Assembly (NCBI GenBank): GCA_900079695.1
Contig: LT599022.1
Location: 772,287 to 836,286 of the forward strand
Reading direction: 5' to 3'
DNA: 64,000 nt
Source: an uncultured Alphaproteobacteria bacterium
GTDB taxonomy: Bacteria > Pseudomonadota > Alphaproteobacteria > Rhodospirillales > Rhodospirillaceae
A model generated the notes under the pieces. That model made no database searches and was not told where the DNA came from. It was given only the letters and a program-made list of their open reading frames with translations. Below, piece by piece: positions 26,475-34,171 of the stretch. A program made the translations under genes and the position numbers. Position 1 is the first letter of the stretch, and each line of letters starts with the position of its first letter.

Positions 26475-26700
26475 CCCGGCTCCGCCGTCACCCGGCCCGC
26501 GCGCATCGCCGCCACCGCGTCGGCAAGCGCGGGGTCGTGGGCGGCGATTTCCGCGAGCGGCAGATCGAGCAGCAGCGGCAGCTCCGGCCCGAGAGCGTCG
26601 AGCGCTGCCGCGCGCGCCCGGGCGAGCCCCCTACCCCTGTAGCCGAGCCCGCCGAGAATTTCCGCCAGCGGCAACGCATGGCGTGCCGGATGCGTCACCC
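26435..26700 (-). pseudogene. Displaced C-terminal part of the EndoQ-like gene
   Basis: In the frame next to that of the upstream PHP gene, about 85 codons read VTHPARHALPLAEILGGLGY through GRVTAEPGYDGVVGRVSV. This corresponds to the conserved end of EndoQ proteins, where a loop with LPLAEI and a final EPGYDG(V/E)(F/Y)GK segment follow the CxxCGRPLTVGV motif. It has no start or ribosome site of its own. One added base near 26696-26699 would join it to the gene upstream, so I read it as the tail cut off by a one-base deletion. It overlaps the convergent LysR gene by 40 bases. Confidence 0.7.
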
Positions 26701-27570
26701 GCGCCGCGCGACGCCGACGGTGAGCGGACGTCCGCATGCCGGGCACGGACCTTCCGCCTCCGCCGCCGGATCGACGCGCACGCCGCAGGCGCGGTGGCCG
26801 TCCCAATGATATTTGCCGTGCTCGGGGAAGGATTCGACGGTGCCGCGATACCCCTCGCCGGCGGCGAGAGCGCGGCGCACGGCCGCGAACCCGGGCGCGG
26901 CGAGATCGAACGCGGTCGCCTCCCGCCCGAGGTTGGCGAGGCCGTGGGCGTCGGAGCCCGAGAGCAGACGGCAGCGGTCGAGCGACGACACCCGGCGGAT
27001 CATTTCGGCATCGGCCGACAGTCCGGTCTCGACCGCGAAGATCTCGCCCGCGAGATCGCCGTAGCAGTCTTCCAGGGTTTCGAATCCCGAGTTCGCGCCG
27101 AGCACGCCGTACCACGGCGTCCAGATGTGCGCGGGCACCAGGAACGCCTCCGGCACCGCATCCAGCACCCGGGCGAACAGTTCCCGCGCGTCGAGCTTGA
27201 AGATCGGGCGGCCGTCTCCGGCGAGATTGGCGAAGCGGTCGAGGGCGGCGGCGAGGGCCGCGGCGGCTTCGAGGTCCGGCAGGTGGACGAGATGGTGGAC
27301 GCGGCGCACCCGTCCGGCCTTGCGGAACACCGTGGAGAGCTCGACCGTCGCCATCACCAGCGGCCCCGCGCCGCCCCTGAGGCGGTAGAGACCGCCGCCC
27401 GCCGGTTCGAGATCGCGGCAAAGTTCGGCGCGCCAGACCGGATGCAGCGCGTCGCCGCTGCCGATCAGGCCGAGCCCGGCCCGCGCCGCCGCCGCCGCCA
27501 GGGCGGCGACGGTGAGCGCGGGACTGGTGTTGAAGGCGAAGCGCGAATGCAGGTGCAGATCGGCGTACAT
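26695..27570 (-). CDS. PHP-domain nuclease, EndoQ family (frameshifted at 3' end)
   Basis: DNA-repair type endonuclease related to EndoQ, which cuts 5' of deaminated bases in archaea and some bacteria. The 291-residue frame starts MYADLHLHSRF, the PHP metal motif, with further PHP residues in GSGDALHP, AHIWTPWYG, ETGLSAD and SDAHGLANLGREA. The zinc finger CGVRV...CPACGRPLTVGV is at the C-terminus. The frame then stops after ARRG, short of the family end; the missing tail continues in another frame. Start 27570 lies 12 bases after the gsp stop, so it is cotranscribed with it. The nuclease core is intact; whether the protein works without its tail is unknown. Confidence 0.85.
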   Translation of the reverse strand: MYADLHLHSRFAFNTSPALTVAALAAAAARAGLGLIGSGDALHPVWRAELCRDLEPAGGGLYRLRGGAGPLVMATVELSTVFRKAGRVRRVHHLVHLPDLEAAAALAAALDRFANLAGDGRPIFKLDARELFARVLDAVPEAFLVPAHIWTPWYGVLGANSGFETLEDCYGDLAGEIFAVETGLSADAEMIRRVSSLDRCRLLSGSDAHGLANLGREATAFDLAAPGFAAVRRALAAGEGYRGTVESFPEHGKYHWDGHRACGVRVDPAAEAEGPCPACGRPLTVGVARRG

Positions 27571-27582
27571 CCGCGCGCGCCT

Positions 27583-29475
27583 TCAGCCTTCGAGGAGCTT
27601 CGCGTCGGGCACGATGCGGAGCGGCAGCAGATCGCTCTTGGTGGTGATGATCGGGCTCGGATCGACGCGCGGCATCGCCCCGGCATAACGCCCGCCCACC
27701 GAGAAGGTGCCGACCTGGACGTTCTGCCCCTCGATCATCGGCAGCGGGAACAGCTCCTGGAAGATCTGGTTGCGATCGCCGAACTGGCCCGCGGTCGCGC
27801 CGATCACCCCCTTGTCGGGGGCGACGATGCGGATGTTCGCGCCGCAACGGCCGACGATCGGCTTTTCCGCATAGCCGCTCGCGGCGAGCTTGTCGGTCAG
27901 GTCGAACCGGGTGTCGAGCAGGTACGGGTGGTTCGGATACATCGACCACAGGATCGGCAGGATCGCCTTGTTGGACGGGATCAGCGTCCACAGCGGCTCG
28001 AAGACCTTCACCTCCTTACGCAACATCACATCGGCGAGGCGCGGCGGCCGCTTCGGGTCGCGGGTGCGGTGGAGGCGCAAATCCTCGGCGTCGGCGTCGC
28101 ACTCGCTGCGGATCTGGTCGATCACCGTCTCCCACGCCCAGGTCTTCCACACCCACAGGATCGGCACGCCCTCCGGATCGACGACGCGGCCCTGGCCGTC
28201 CCAGCCCAGCCCCTCGACGCCGGTGATGATCTTGCACGGCACCCCGGCCGCGTCGATCGCCTCCTTCATGAACTGGGCGTGGTAGGTTTCCTCGGCGTTG
28301 GCGTCCTGCATGATGTGCAACACGCCCTCGACGCCCGCGGTGCGCCACGCCTCGATCAGATCCGGCATCAGCTGATGGCCCGAGCACCGCCCCTCGGAAA
28401 CCCCGTAATGCGCCGCCCAGGCGCACTGCACCCGTCCGCATTCCATGTGGCAGGAGGCGGAATCCGCGTTGTACTCGTAGACCTTGAGTCCTCGCCCGGA
28501 GAGCGAGAAATCGAACCGGCCGGTGATCATCCGGGTGCGTCGGCCGTCCCACGACTGACGGATGCGCGGCCACAGCACCTCGGGCAGGTTGAAGTGGGCC
28601 ATCAGCGCGTCGTCCTCCAGCACCGCGTGGGTGGCGTGCAGGAACATCGCGTGCAGTTCGTTGGTGGCGCGGCGCAGCTCGCGCTCGGCGCTCTCGCCGA
28701 TGCGGAAGTAGCGGCGTTCGTTGGCCGGATCGTTGGCCATGCGGCTGCCGCCCATGCTCGCCATGTAGGCAGCTTCGGCGGGCTTTTGCGGGTCGAGCCA
28801 GGTCGCGCCCGCCGCCTTCGCTTCCGGCGCTCGGCGCGGCTGTAGGTCGAACAACCGGGGGTCTTCGTCCTCGCGGTCTTCGGCGTGGGTGTCGTCGTCG
28901 GTCTGGATCACCCAGCCGAGCACCGTGGCGTCGCCGAAGGTGCACTCCACCCAGTAGCTGCCGTCCTCCGCCACCGACGCCTTGAGCTCGCGGGCGTAGT
29001 CGCGCCCCTCCGGCCACACCGCGTTGTCGACGTTCTGCTCGGCGACCCGCACATAGTCCGGCGCGACCTCGGTGACCACCGCGACGTGGCCGGTGACGAC
29101 GAACTCGCCGCCCTCGTTCCAGATCAGCAGCGCACCCGGCTCGGGCGGCCGCCTGGCGCCGTTGCGGAACGCGTGCAGCGGCAGCTCGGCGCCGTCGGCG
29201 ATGCTGCGCACGCTCGTGAGGCGGAAGATGTCGTAGGCCATCGCCACGTCGCCGAACACCCAGCCGCGGGTGCGATAGAGCCAGCGCCGCGCGAACTCCA
29301 CGCATTGCCACTTATAGCCCATGAAGATGCCGTCCACCGAATTGCGGAACGCGGCGCGGTTGGGCAGCTCGGTCTTGTCGACGCTGTCGTAGTCGGAGGA
29401 ATACGCGGGAACCCCGCCGGGGGCGACGCCGAGGATGGTGCCGAACCGGGCGGGGCGAAGGGTACTGTCGGGCAT
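27583..29475 (-). CDS. gsp: Bifunctional glutathionylspermidine amidase/synthetase
   Basis: Makes and hydrolyses glutathionylspermidine. It has 630 residues, close to E. coli Gsp (619). The N-terminal CHAP amidase domain carries the nucleophile Cys58 in YKWQCVEFARRWL and the His in TGHVAVV. The C-terminal ATP-grasp synthetase has GRFDFSLSGRGLKVYEYNAD, NAEETYHAQFMKEA and the final EKPIVGRCGANI loop. The ATG at 29475 has CGAGG upstream; the longer frame adds unsupported residues. Glutathionylspermidine is a redox-active thiol conjugate in enterobacteria and trypanosomatids; it is uncommon in alphaproteobacteria. Confidence 0.94.
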   Translation of the reverse strand: MPDSTLRPARFGTILGVAPGGVPAYSSDYDSVDKTELPNRAAFRNSVDGIFMGYKWQCVEFARRWLYRTRGWVFGDVAMAYDIFRLTSVRSIADGAELPLHAFRNGARRPPEPGALLIWNEGGEFVVTGHVAVVTEVAPDYVRVAEQNVDNAVWPEGRDYARELKASVAEDGSYWVECTFGDATVLGWVIQTDDDTHAEDREDEDPRLFDLQPRRAPEAKAAGATWLDPQKPAEAAYMASMGGSRMANDPANERRYFRIGESAERELRRATNELHAMFLHATHAVLEDDALMAHFNLPEVLWPRIRQSWDGRRTRMITGRFDFSLSGRGLKVYEYNADSASCHMECGRVQCAWAAHYGVSEGRCSGHQLMPDLIEAWRTAGVEGVLHIMQDANAEETYHAQFMKEAIDAAGVPCKIITGVEGLGWDGQGRVVDPEGVPILWVWKTWAWETVIDQIRSECDADAEDLRLHRTRDPKRPPRLADVMLRKEVKVFEPLWTLIPSNKAILPILWSMYPNHPYLLDTRFDLTDKLAASGYAEKPIVGRCGANIRIVAPDKGVIGATAGQFGDRNQIFQELFPLPMIEGQNVQVGTFSVGGRYAGAMPRVDPSPIITTKSDLLPLRIVPDAKLLEG

Positions 29476-29651
29476 GCTCTGAAACCTCGGAAGCGGAGTT
29501 CCCCAGATAGTCGATCCGGCGCGCCGACGCCAGAGGGCGCGGCGGGACGCGTCATATGATCGAAAAAATTCTGCAACCGATCTGGAACGGGCGGAAAAAC
29601 CGGACATTTAGTCATGATATGGACCGAACGCAGGTCAGCAGGAGGACCCAG

Positions 29652-30443
29652 ATGCAGGCCGAGAGCCAGCAGAAGTTCAAAACCAACGGCCTCGAAGACA
29701 CGATGTCGGGCGCGAGCCTCGCCGCGCGCGCGATGCAGAGCGTCGTCGACCGGGCCGAACGGCTCAATCTCAAGTATTCGGCGGTGGGCAACCCGCCGGT
29801 CTACGCTACCGACGCGTTCCCCTGGGCGCGCGAGGTCGAGGCCGAATGGCGGCTGATCCGCGCCGAGCTCGACAGAATCCTGGTGCGCAAGGGCGAACTC
29901 CCGGCGTTCCACGAGATTTCGTCGGAGGTGCGCTCGATCTCCTCCGACACCAACTGGAAGACCTTCTTCCTCTGCGGCTACGGCATCAAGTCCGACGACG
30001 CGATCGCGCAATGCCCGGAGACCTGGCGCATCCTTCAGAAGATCCCCGGCCTCAAGTCGGCGATGTTCTCGATCTTCGAGCCCGGCAAACACCTGCCGCC
30101 GCATCGCGGCCCCTACAACGGCGTGCTGCGCTTCCACCTCGGCCTGATCGTGCCGCCGGAGCCCGACAAGATCGGCATCCGCGTCTCCGACCGGTTGTGC
30201 CACTGGGAGGAAGGCAAGGCGCTGATCTTCGACGACGCCTACGAGCACGAGGCGTGGAACCACTCCGACAAGGTGCGCGTGGTGCTGTTCGTGGATTTCG
30301 AGAAACCCACCCGCTTCCCCGCCAGCCTCACCAACAAGGCGGTGCTCAACATGGCGGTGTTCACCCCCTTCATCCGCGAGGGCTACAAGGCGCACAAGGC
30401 GTGGGAGAAGATGTTCTACGGCGAGGGCCGCAAGCACCGTTGA
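29652..30443 (+). CDS. Aspartyl/asparaginyl beta-hydroxylase family (LpxO/OlsC-like)
   Basis: Fe(II)/2-oxoglutarate dioxygenase of 263 residues. The iron ligands and 2-oxoglutarate site are visible in LPPHRGPYNGVLRFHLGL and in DDAYEHEAWNHSDKVRVVLF. The closest named bacterial members are LpxO and OlsC, which 2-hydroxylate acyl chains of lipid A or ornithine lipids. The ATG at 29652 has AGGAGG 6 bases upstream; earlier in-frame starts do not. No clear membrane helix is visible, unlike LpxO. Substrate therefore uncertain. A long hairpin follows the gene. Confidence 0.85.
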   Translation: MQAESQQKFKTNGLEDTMSGASLAARAMQSVVDRAERLNLKYSAVGNPPVYATDAFPWAREVEAEWRLIRAELDRILVRKGELPAFHEISSEVRSISSDTNWKTFFLCGYGIKSDDAIAQCPETWRILQKIPGLKSAMFSIFEPGKHLPPHRGPYNGVLRFHLGLIVPPEPDKIGIRVSDRLCHWEEGKALIFDDAYEHEAWNHSDKVRVVLFVDFEKPTRFPASLTNKAVLNMAVFTPFIREGYKAHKAWEKMFYGEGRKHR

Positions 30444-30451
30444 CGCACTCC

Positions 30452-30476
30452 GGCCCCGGAGGACGCCTCCGGGGCC
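30452..30476. terminator. Hairpin between two convergent genes
   Basis: Perfect 11-base arms (30452-30462, 30466-30476) around ACG, 9 bases past the hydroxylase stop and 14 bases beyond the end of the small minus-strand gene. T runs are short on both sides, so it may be a bidirectional terminator of modest strength. Confidence 0.65.
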
Positions 30477-30489
30477 CGATGGTTTCGGC

Positions 30490-30645
30490 TCAGTGCTTGA
30501 GGGCGGACTGGCGCGGCGCGTGGGGCTTGGTCACCGCGGGATGCGGCGGTTGCGCGGCCTTCGCGGCCTGAAGGTTGCCGGGCTTCGCCGTCAGCGGACT
30601 GGGCTTGTGTTCGGGGTGGGAGGTAGAGAAGTCCTTGAACGACAT
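30490..30645 (-). CDS. Small basic protein of unknown function (51 aa)
   Basis: A 51-residue frame opening MSFKDFSTSHPEHKPSPL and ending KPHAPRQSALKH. It is rich in Lys, Pro, His and Ala and has no membrane segment. An AAAGG lies about 9 bases before the ATG, and the frame ends just before a convergent hairpin, as a real gene would. An earlier in-frame ATG at 30675 lacks support. I do not recognise the family. Confidence 0.45.
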   Translation of the reverse strand: MSFKDFSTSHPEHKPSPLTAKPGNLQAAKAAQPPHPAVTKPHAPRQSALKH

Positions 30646-30795
30646 GATCCATGCCTTTCGGGTATCGCGGCTCAAGTGGTGCCGTGGCTACTGATATGGA
30701 TCGCGGGATCGCCGCGCGCAATCGCCGCCGGGCTTGGCAGACCGCGGCGACGATGCTAATGTTCCTTCATTGTTCTCATCTTCCGGTCGCCGCCG

Positions 30796-31890
30796 TTGAC
30801 CCCCGACCCGCTCCCCGCCGAATCCGCGCCGCGCAAGATCATCCACGTCGATATGGACGCGTTCTACGCCTCGGTCGAGCAGCGCGACGACCCGGCCCTG
30901 CGCGGACGTCCGGTGACGGTGGGGCGCGACCGGATGCGCGGCGTCGTCGCCGCCGCGAGCTACGAGGCGCGGGCGTTCGGGGTGCGCTCGGCGATGCCTT
31001 CGGTGACCGCGCGCCACAAATGCCCGGAGCTGGTGTTCGTGCCGCCGCGTTTCGAGGTGTACCGCGCGGTGTCGGCGCAGATCCGCGCGATCTTCGCGCG
31101 CTACACGCCGCTGATCGAGCCGCTGTCGCTCGACGAGGCGTATCTCGACGTCACCGCCAACCTGCCCGGCCTCCCCTCCGCCACCGCGATCGCCACCGAG
31201 ATCCGCGCCGCGATCCTGGCCGAGACCGGGCTCACCGCCTCGGCGGGAATTTCCTACAACAAGTTCCTGGCCAAGATCGCCTCCGACGCCAACAAGCCGA
31301 ACGGCCAGTTCGTGATCGCTCCGAAAACCGGCGCGGCGTTCGTCGCGGCGCTGCCGGTGCGCAAGTTCCACGGCATCGGCCCCGCCACCGCCGAAAAGAT
31401 GCGCGCGCTCGGCATCGAGACCGGCGCCGACCTCGCCGCGCGCAGCCTCGCGTTCCTCACCGAGCACTTCGGCAAGGCGGGACGGTTCTATTACTGGATC
31501 GCCCGCGGCGTCGACGACCGCCCGGTGCGCCCGAACCGCGAGCGCAAATCCCTCGGCACCGAAACCACCTTTCTCGCCGATCTCTTCACCCGCGAGGCCG
31601 CCCAGGCCGAACTCGACCGGCTGGTCGCCGAAGTCTGCGAGGAGTGCGCCGCGCGGAACCTGCGTGGCCGCACCGCGACGCTCAAGGTGAAATACGCGGA
31701 CTTCCGCCAGATCACCCGCAGCCACACCGCCCCCCACCCGATCGTCTCGCCCGACGCGGCCGTTCGCGTCGCCGCCGGGTTGCTGGCGCCGCTGTTCCCG
31801 GTGGACCGGGGCATCCGCCTCCTCGGCTTCACCCTGTCGAGCTTCGAGGACGAACCCGCGGACGCCGCACAACTGCTTCTGGAGCTGTGA
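30796..31890 (+). CDS. dinB: DNA polymerase IV (translesion, Y family)
   Basis: Error-prone polymerase for bypass of DNA lesions, 364 residues. Palm motifs IIHVDMDAFYASVEQRDDP and LSLDEAYLDVT carry the catalytic acidic residues. GVVAAASYEARAFGVRSAMP is the fingers signature, and the helix-hairpin-helix KFHGIGPATAEKMRALGI follows. The start is a TTG at 30796 with no clear ribosome site; no in-frame ATG exists before the palm, and homologs start 10-15 residues before IIHVDMD. The C-terminal beta-clamp contact is not obvious. Convergent with a LysR gene 3 bases away. Confidence 0.94.
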   Translation: MTPDPLPAESAPRKIIHVDMDAFYASVEQRDDPALRGRPVTVGRDRMRGVVAAASYEARAFGVRSAMPSVTARHKCPELVFVPPRFEVYRAVSAQIRAIFARYTPLIEPLSLDEAYLDVTANLPGLPSATAIATEIRAAILAETGLTASAGISYNKFLAKIASDANKPNGQFVIAPKTGAAFVAALPVRKFHGIGPATAEKMRALGIETGADLAARSLAFLTEHFGKAGRFYYWIARGVDDRPVRPNRERKSLGTETTFLADLFTREAAQAELDRLVAEVCEECAARNLRGRTATLKVKYADFRQITRSHTAPHPIVSPDAAVRVAAGLLAPLFPVDRGIRLLGFTLSSFEDEPADAAQLLLEL

Positions 31891-31893
31891 GCC

Positions 31894-32802
31894 TCACGCC
31901 TGCGCGGCGTAGGCGGCGAGGCGGGATTTCAGGGTCGCGAGCAGCGCGTCGCGCAGCGGGTCGCGGGTGCCGCCGACCCAGGCCGCCGCGAGCGGCAGGC
32001 GATGGGCGACGTCCGCGTCGGCGAGCGGCAGGTAGCGCACGCCCGGAACCCGGAGGCGGGAGGTCCAGCGCGGAACGATCGCGACGCCGAGATTGGCGGC
32101 GACGAGGCTGACGATCGTCGCCTTCTCTTCCGCGATGTGGGCGACCCGTGCCTCGATCCCCGCCCGGGCGAGCAGCTTGATCGTGAGATCGTGGCTGTGC
32201 GGGCGCGAATGGCGGTCGGGCACGATCAGAATCTGATCGGCGAGATCGCGGATTTCGAGCTTGCGGCGGCGTGCCAGCGGGCTGCCCTCGGGCACCGCCA
32301 CCACCGCCGTCTCGTGCAGCAGAAACATCAGCTCGATTGCCGGATCGAGCTTCTCCGGCGGCCGCACCAGCGCCACGTCGAGCCGCCCGGACAGCAGCCG
32401 CGGCAGCATCCGGATGGTCTTGTCCTCCACCAGGCTGACCACGGCATCGGGCCGCCGCTGGCGAAAATCGTGCAGCAACAGAGGCACCAGTCCCGCCGAC
32501 GCGCTGTCGATCGCGCCGAGACGGAGCGTCCGTCCATCGCCGCGCACGCGGCCGCGAAACCGCTTTTCCACGTCGTCCGCGTGGGCGAGCAGGTCCTTCG
32601 CGTCGTCGAGGAGTTTCCGCCCGTCGTCGGTCAGGGCGACGCTGCGGGTGGTGCGGGCGAGCAGGCGCGCGCCCAGCTCCTCCTCCAGCAGATGAACCGC
32701 GCGGCCGAGGGCGGAAGGCAGCATCGCCAGCCGCAACGCCGCCCGCCCGAAGTGCAGATCCTCGGCCACCGCGACGAAACAGCGAAGCTGGCGCAGATCC
32801 AT
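31894..32802 (-). CDS. LysR-family regulator of the tartrate/TRAP operon
   Basis: Transcription regulator of 302 residues. Winged helix near residues 3-60 (MDLRQLRCFVAVAEDLHFGRAA), effector domain about 90-290 with the LDVALVRPP region. The ATG at 32802 has GGAGG 6 bases upstream. It diverges from tartrate dehydrogenase across 177 bases that hold overlapping promoters and an inverted repeat, and most likely activates that operon in response to its substrate (inference). Confidence 0.9.
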   Translation of the reverse strand: MDLRQLRCFVAVAEDLHFGRAALRLAMLPSALGRAVHLLEEELGARLLARTTRSVALTDDGRKLLDDAKDLLAHADDVEKRFRGRVRGDGRTLRLGAIDSASAGLVPLLLHDFRQRRPDAVVSLVEDKTIRMLPRLLSGRLDVALVRPPEKLDPAIELMFLLHETAVVAVPEGSPLARRRKLEIRDLADQILIVPDRHSRPHSHDLTIKLLARAGIEARVAHIAEEKATIVSLVAANLGVAIVPRWTSRLRVPGVRYLPLADADVAHRLPLAAAWVGGTRDPLRDALLATLKSRLAAYAAQA

Positions 32803-32815
32803 GTTCGTCCTCCGG

Positions 32816-32843
32816 TTGGGATTATATCGCATTTTAATATAAT
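32816..32843 (+). promoter_or_regulatory. Promoter of the tartrate dehydrogenase-TRAP operon
   Basis: TTGGGA (32816-32821) and a perfect TATAAT (32838-32843) are 16 bases apart. The -35 overlaps the leader of the divergent LysR gene. Promoter and operator share bases with the opposite promoter. Confidence 0.55.
32821..32842 (-). promoter_or_regulatory. LysR gene -10 and LysR operator inside the divergent promoter region
   Basis: On the minus strand TATAAT occupies 32826-32821, a perfect -10 for the LysR gene; no good -35 is seen. Overlapping it, TTATAT (32822-32827) and ATATAA (32837-32842) form an inverted repeat with a 9-base spacer and T-N11-A geometry, the form of a LysR operator. Binding here would affect both promoters. 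Confidence 0.5.
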
Positions 32844-32931
32844 AGCGAGGCGATTATCCCCCTCTCCCCCGGCTGGTATCATCGGGGCAAAACCAAGGCA
32901 CGCCATACAACCTGAAGATGGGTTTTCCGCC

Positions 32932-32941
32932 TTTTTTTTTT
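32932..32941 (+). repeat. T10 homopolymer tract in the leader of the tartrate operon
   Basis: Ten consecutive T between CCGC and GCGG, about 38 bases before the ATG and 88 bases after the -10. Such a run is rare at this base composition. It would lie in the transcribed leader. Confidence 0.9.
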
Positions 32942-32979
32942 GCGGACCCGTGCCGCCCCCACCCCACAGGAGGAAGGAC

Positions 32980-34056
32980 ATGCGCACCTACAGGATCGCC
33001 GCAATTCCCGGCGACGGCATCGGCAAGGAAGTGATCGCGGCGGGGGTCGAGGTGCTGACCGCCCTCGCGGAGCGCGACGGCGGCTTCGCCCTCGCCTTCG
33101 AGACCTTCGACTGGGGCTCCGACCGCTACAAGGCGTGCGGCGCGATGATGCCCGCCGACGGCCGCGAACGGCTGAAGGATTTCGACGCGATCTACTTCGG
33201 CGCGGTGGGCGCGCCCGACGTGCCGGACCATGTCACCCTGTGGGGTCTGCGTCTCGCGATCTGCCAACCCTTCGACCAATATGCCAACGTCCGCCCGACG
33301 CGCATCCTCAAGGGCATTCGCAGCCCGCTCGCGGGCGTCGGCCCCGAAGACCTCGACTGGGTGATCGTGCGCGAGAACTCGGAAGGCGAATACGCGGGGC
33401 AAGGCGGGCGCAGCCACCAGGGGTTGCCGATCGAGGTCGCCACCGAGGTTTCGATCTTCACCCGCGCCGGGGTCGAGCGGATCATGCGCTTCGCCTTCGA
33501 GCTCGCCCGCTCGCGGCCGAAAAAGCGCCTGACCGTCGTCACCAAATCCAACGCCCAGCGCAACGGCATGGTGATGTGGGACGAGATCGCCGCCGAGGTG
33601 GCCCAGGGGTACCCCGACGTCGCCTGGGACAAGATGTTGGTGGACGCGATGACGATGCGGATGGTGCTCAAGCCGGGAACCCTCGACACCATCGTCGCCA
33701 CCAACCTCCATGCCGACATCCTCTCCGACCTCGCCGCCGCGCTGGCGGGGTCCCTCGGCATCGCGCCGACCGCCAACGTCAACCCGGACCGCGCCTTCCC
33801 CTCGATGTTCGAGCCGATCCACGGCTCGGCGTTCGACATCGCCGGAAAGGGGATCGCCAACCCGGTGGGAACCTTCTGGACCGGCGCGATGATGCTCGAC
33901 CACCTCGGCGAGACCGACGCCGCGGCGCGTCTGATGCGCGCCGTCGAACGCGTCACCGCCGACCCCGCGCTGCACACCCCCGACCTCGGCGGCGGCGCCA
34001 CCACCCGCGAGGTCACCGACGCGATGCTCGCATCCCTGAGAGCGGACAACCGCTGA
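32980..34056 (+). CDS. ttuC: Tartrate dehydrogenase/decarboxylase (D-malate dehydrogenase family)
   Basis: NAD-dependent beta-decarboxylating dehydrogenase of 358 residues; family members act on tartrate and D-malate. N-terminal AAIPGDGIGKEVIAAG, then the substrate loop DHVTLWGLRLAICQPFDQYANVRPTRIL, the catalytic Lys/Tyr region VIVRENSEGEYAGQGGR, and metal-ligand segments ATNLHADILSDL and the GSAFDIAGKGIANPVGTFWT cofactor region. The DHVTLWGLRL loop separates it from isopropylmalate dehydrogenase. The ATG at 32980 follows AGGAGGAAGGAC. It leads an operon with a TRAP transporter. Confidence 0.93.
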   Translation: MRTYRIAAIPGDGIGKEVIAAGVEVLTALAERDGGFALAFETFDWGSDRYKACGAMMPADGRERLKDFDAIYFGAVGAPDVPDHVTLWGLRLAICQPFDQYANVRPTRILKGIRSPLAGVGPEDLDWVIVRENSEGEYAGQGGRSHQGLPIEVATEVSIFTRAGVERIMRFAFELARSRPKKRLTVVTKSNAQRNGMVMWDEIAAEVAQGYPDVAWDKMLVDAMTMRMVLKPGTLDTIVATNLHADILSDLAAALAGSLGIAPTANVNPDRAFPSMFEPIHGSAFDIAGKGIANPVGTFWTGAMMLDHLGETDAAARLMRAVERVTADPALHTPDLGGGATTREVTDAMLASLRADNR

Positions 34057-34171
34057 CGTCACCCCCGTCCGTACGCCGGAACCCGCACACCGGGTTTCGG
34101 CACCGCCCCTCCATCCGGGAGTCCTCGATCGAACGAACTAAACAATTCAACGGGATACAGGGAGAAACACA

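Noticed and set aside
29587..29620. EcfG promoter before the beta-hydroxylase
   Set aside because: GGAAC is present, but no CGTT or GTT lies 16 to 18 bases downstream.
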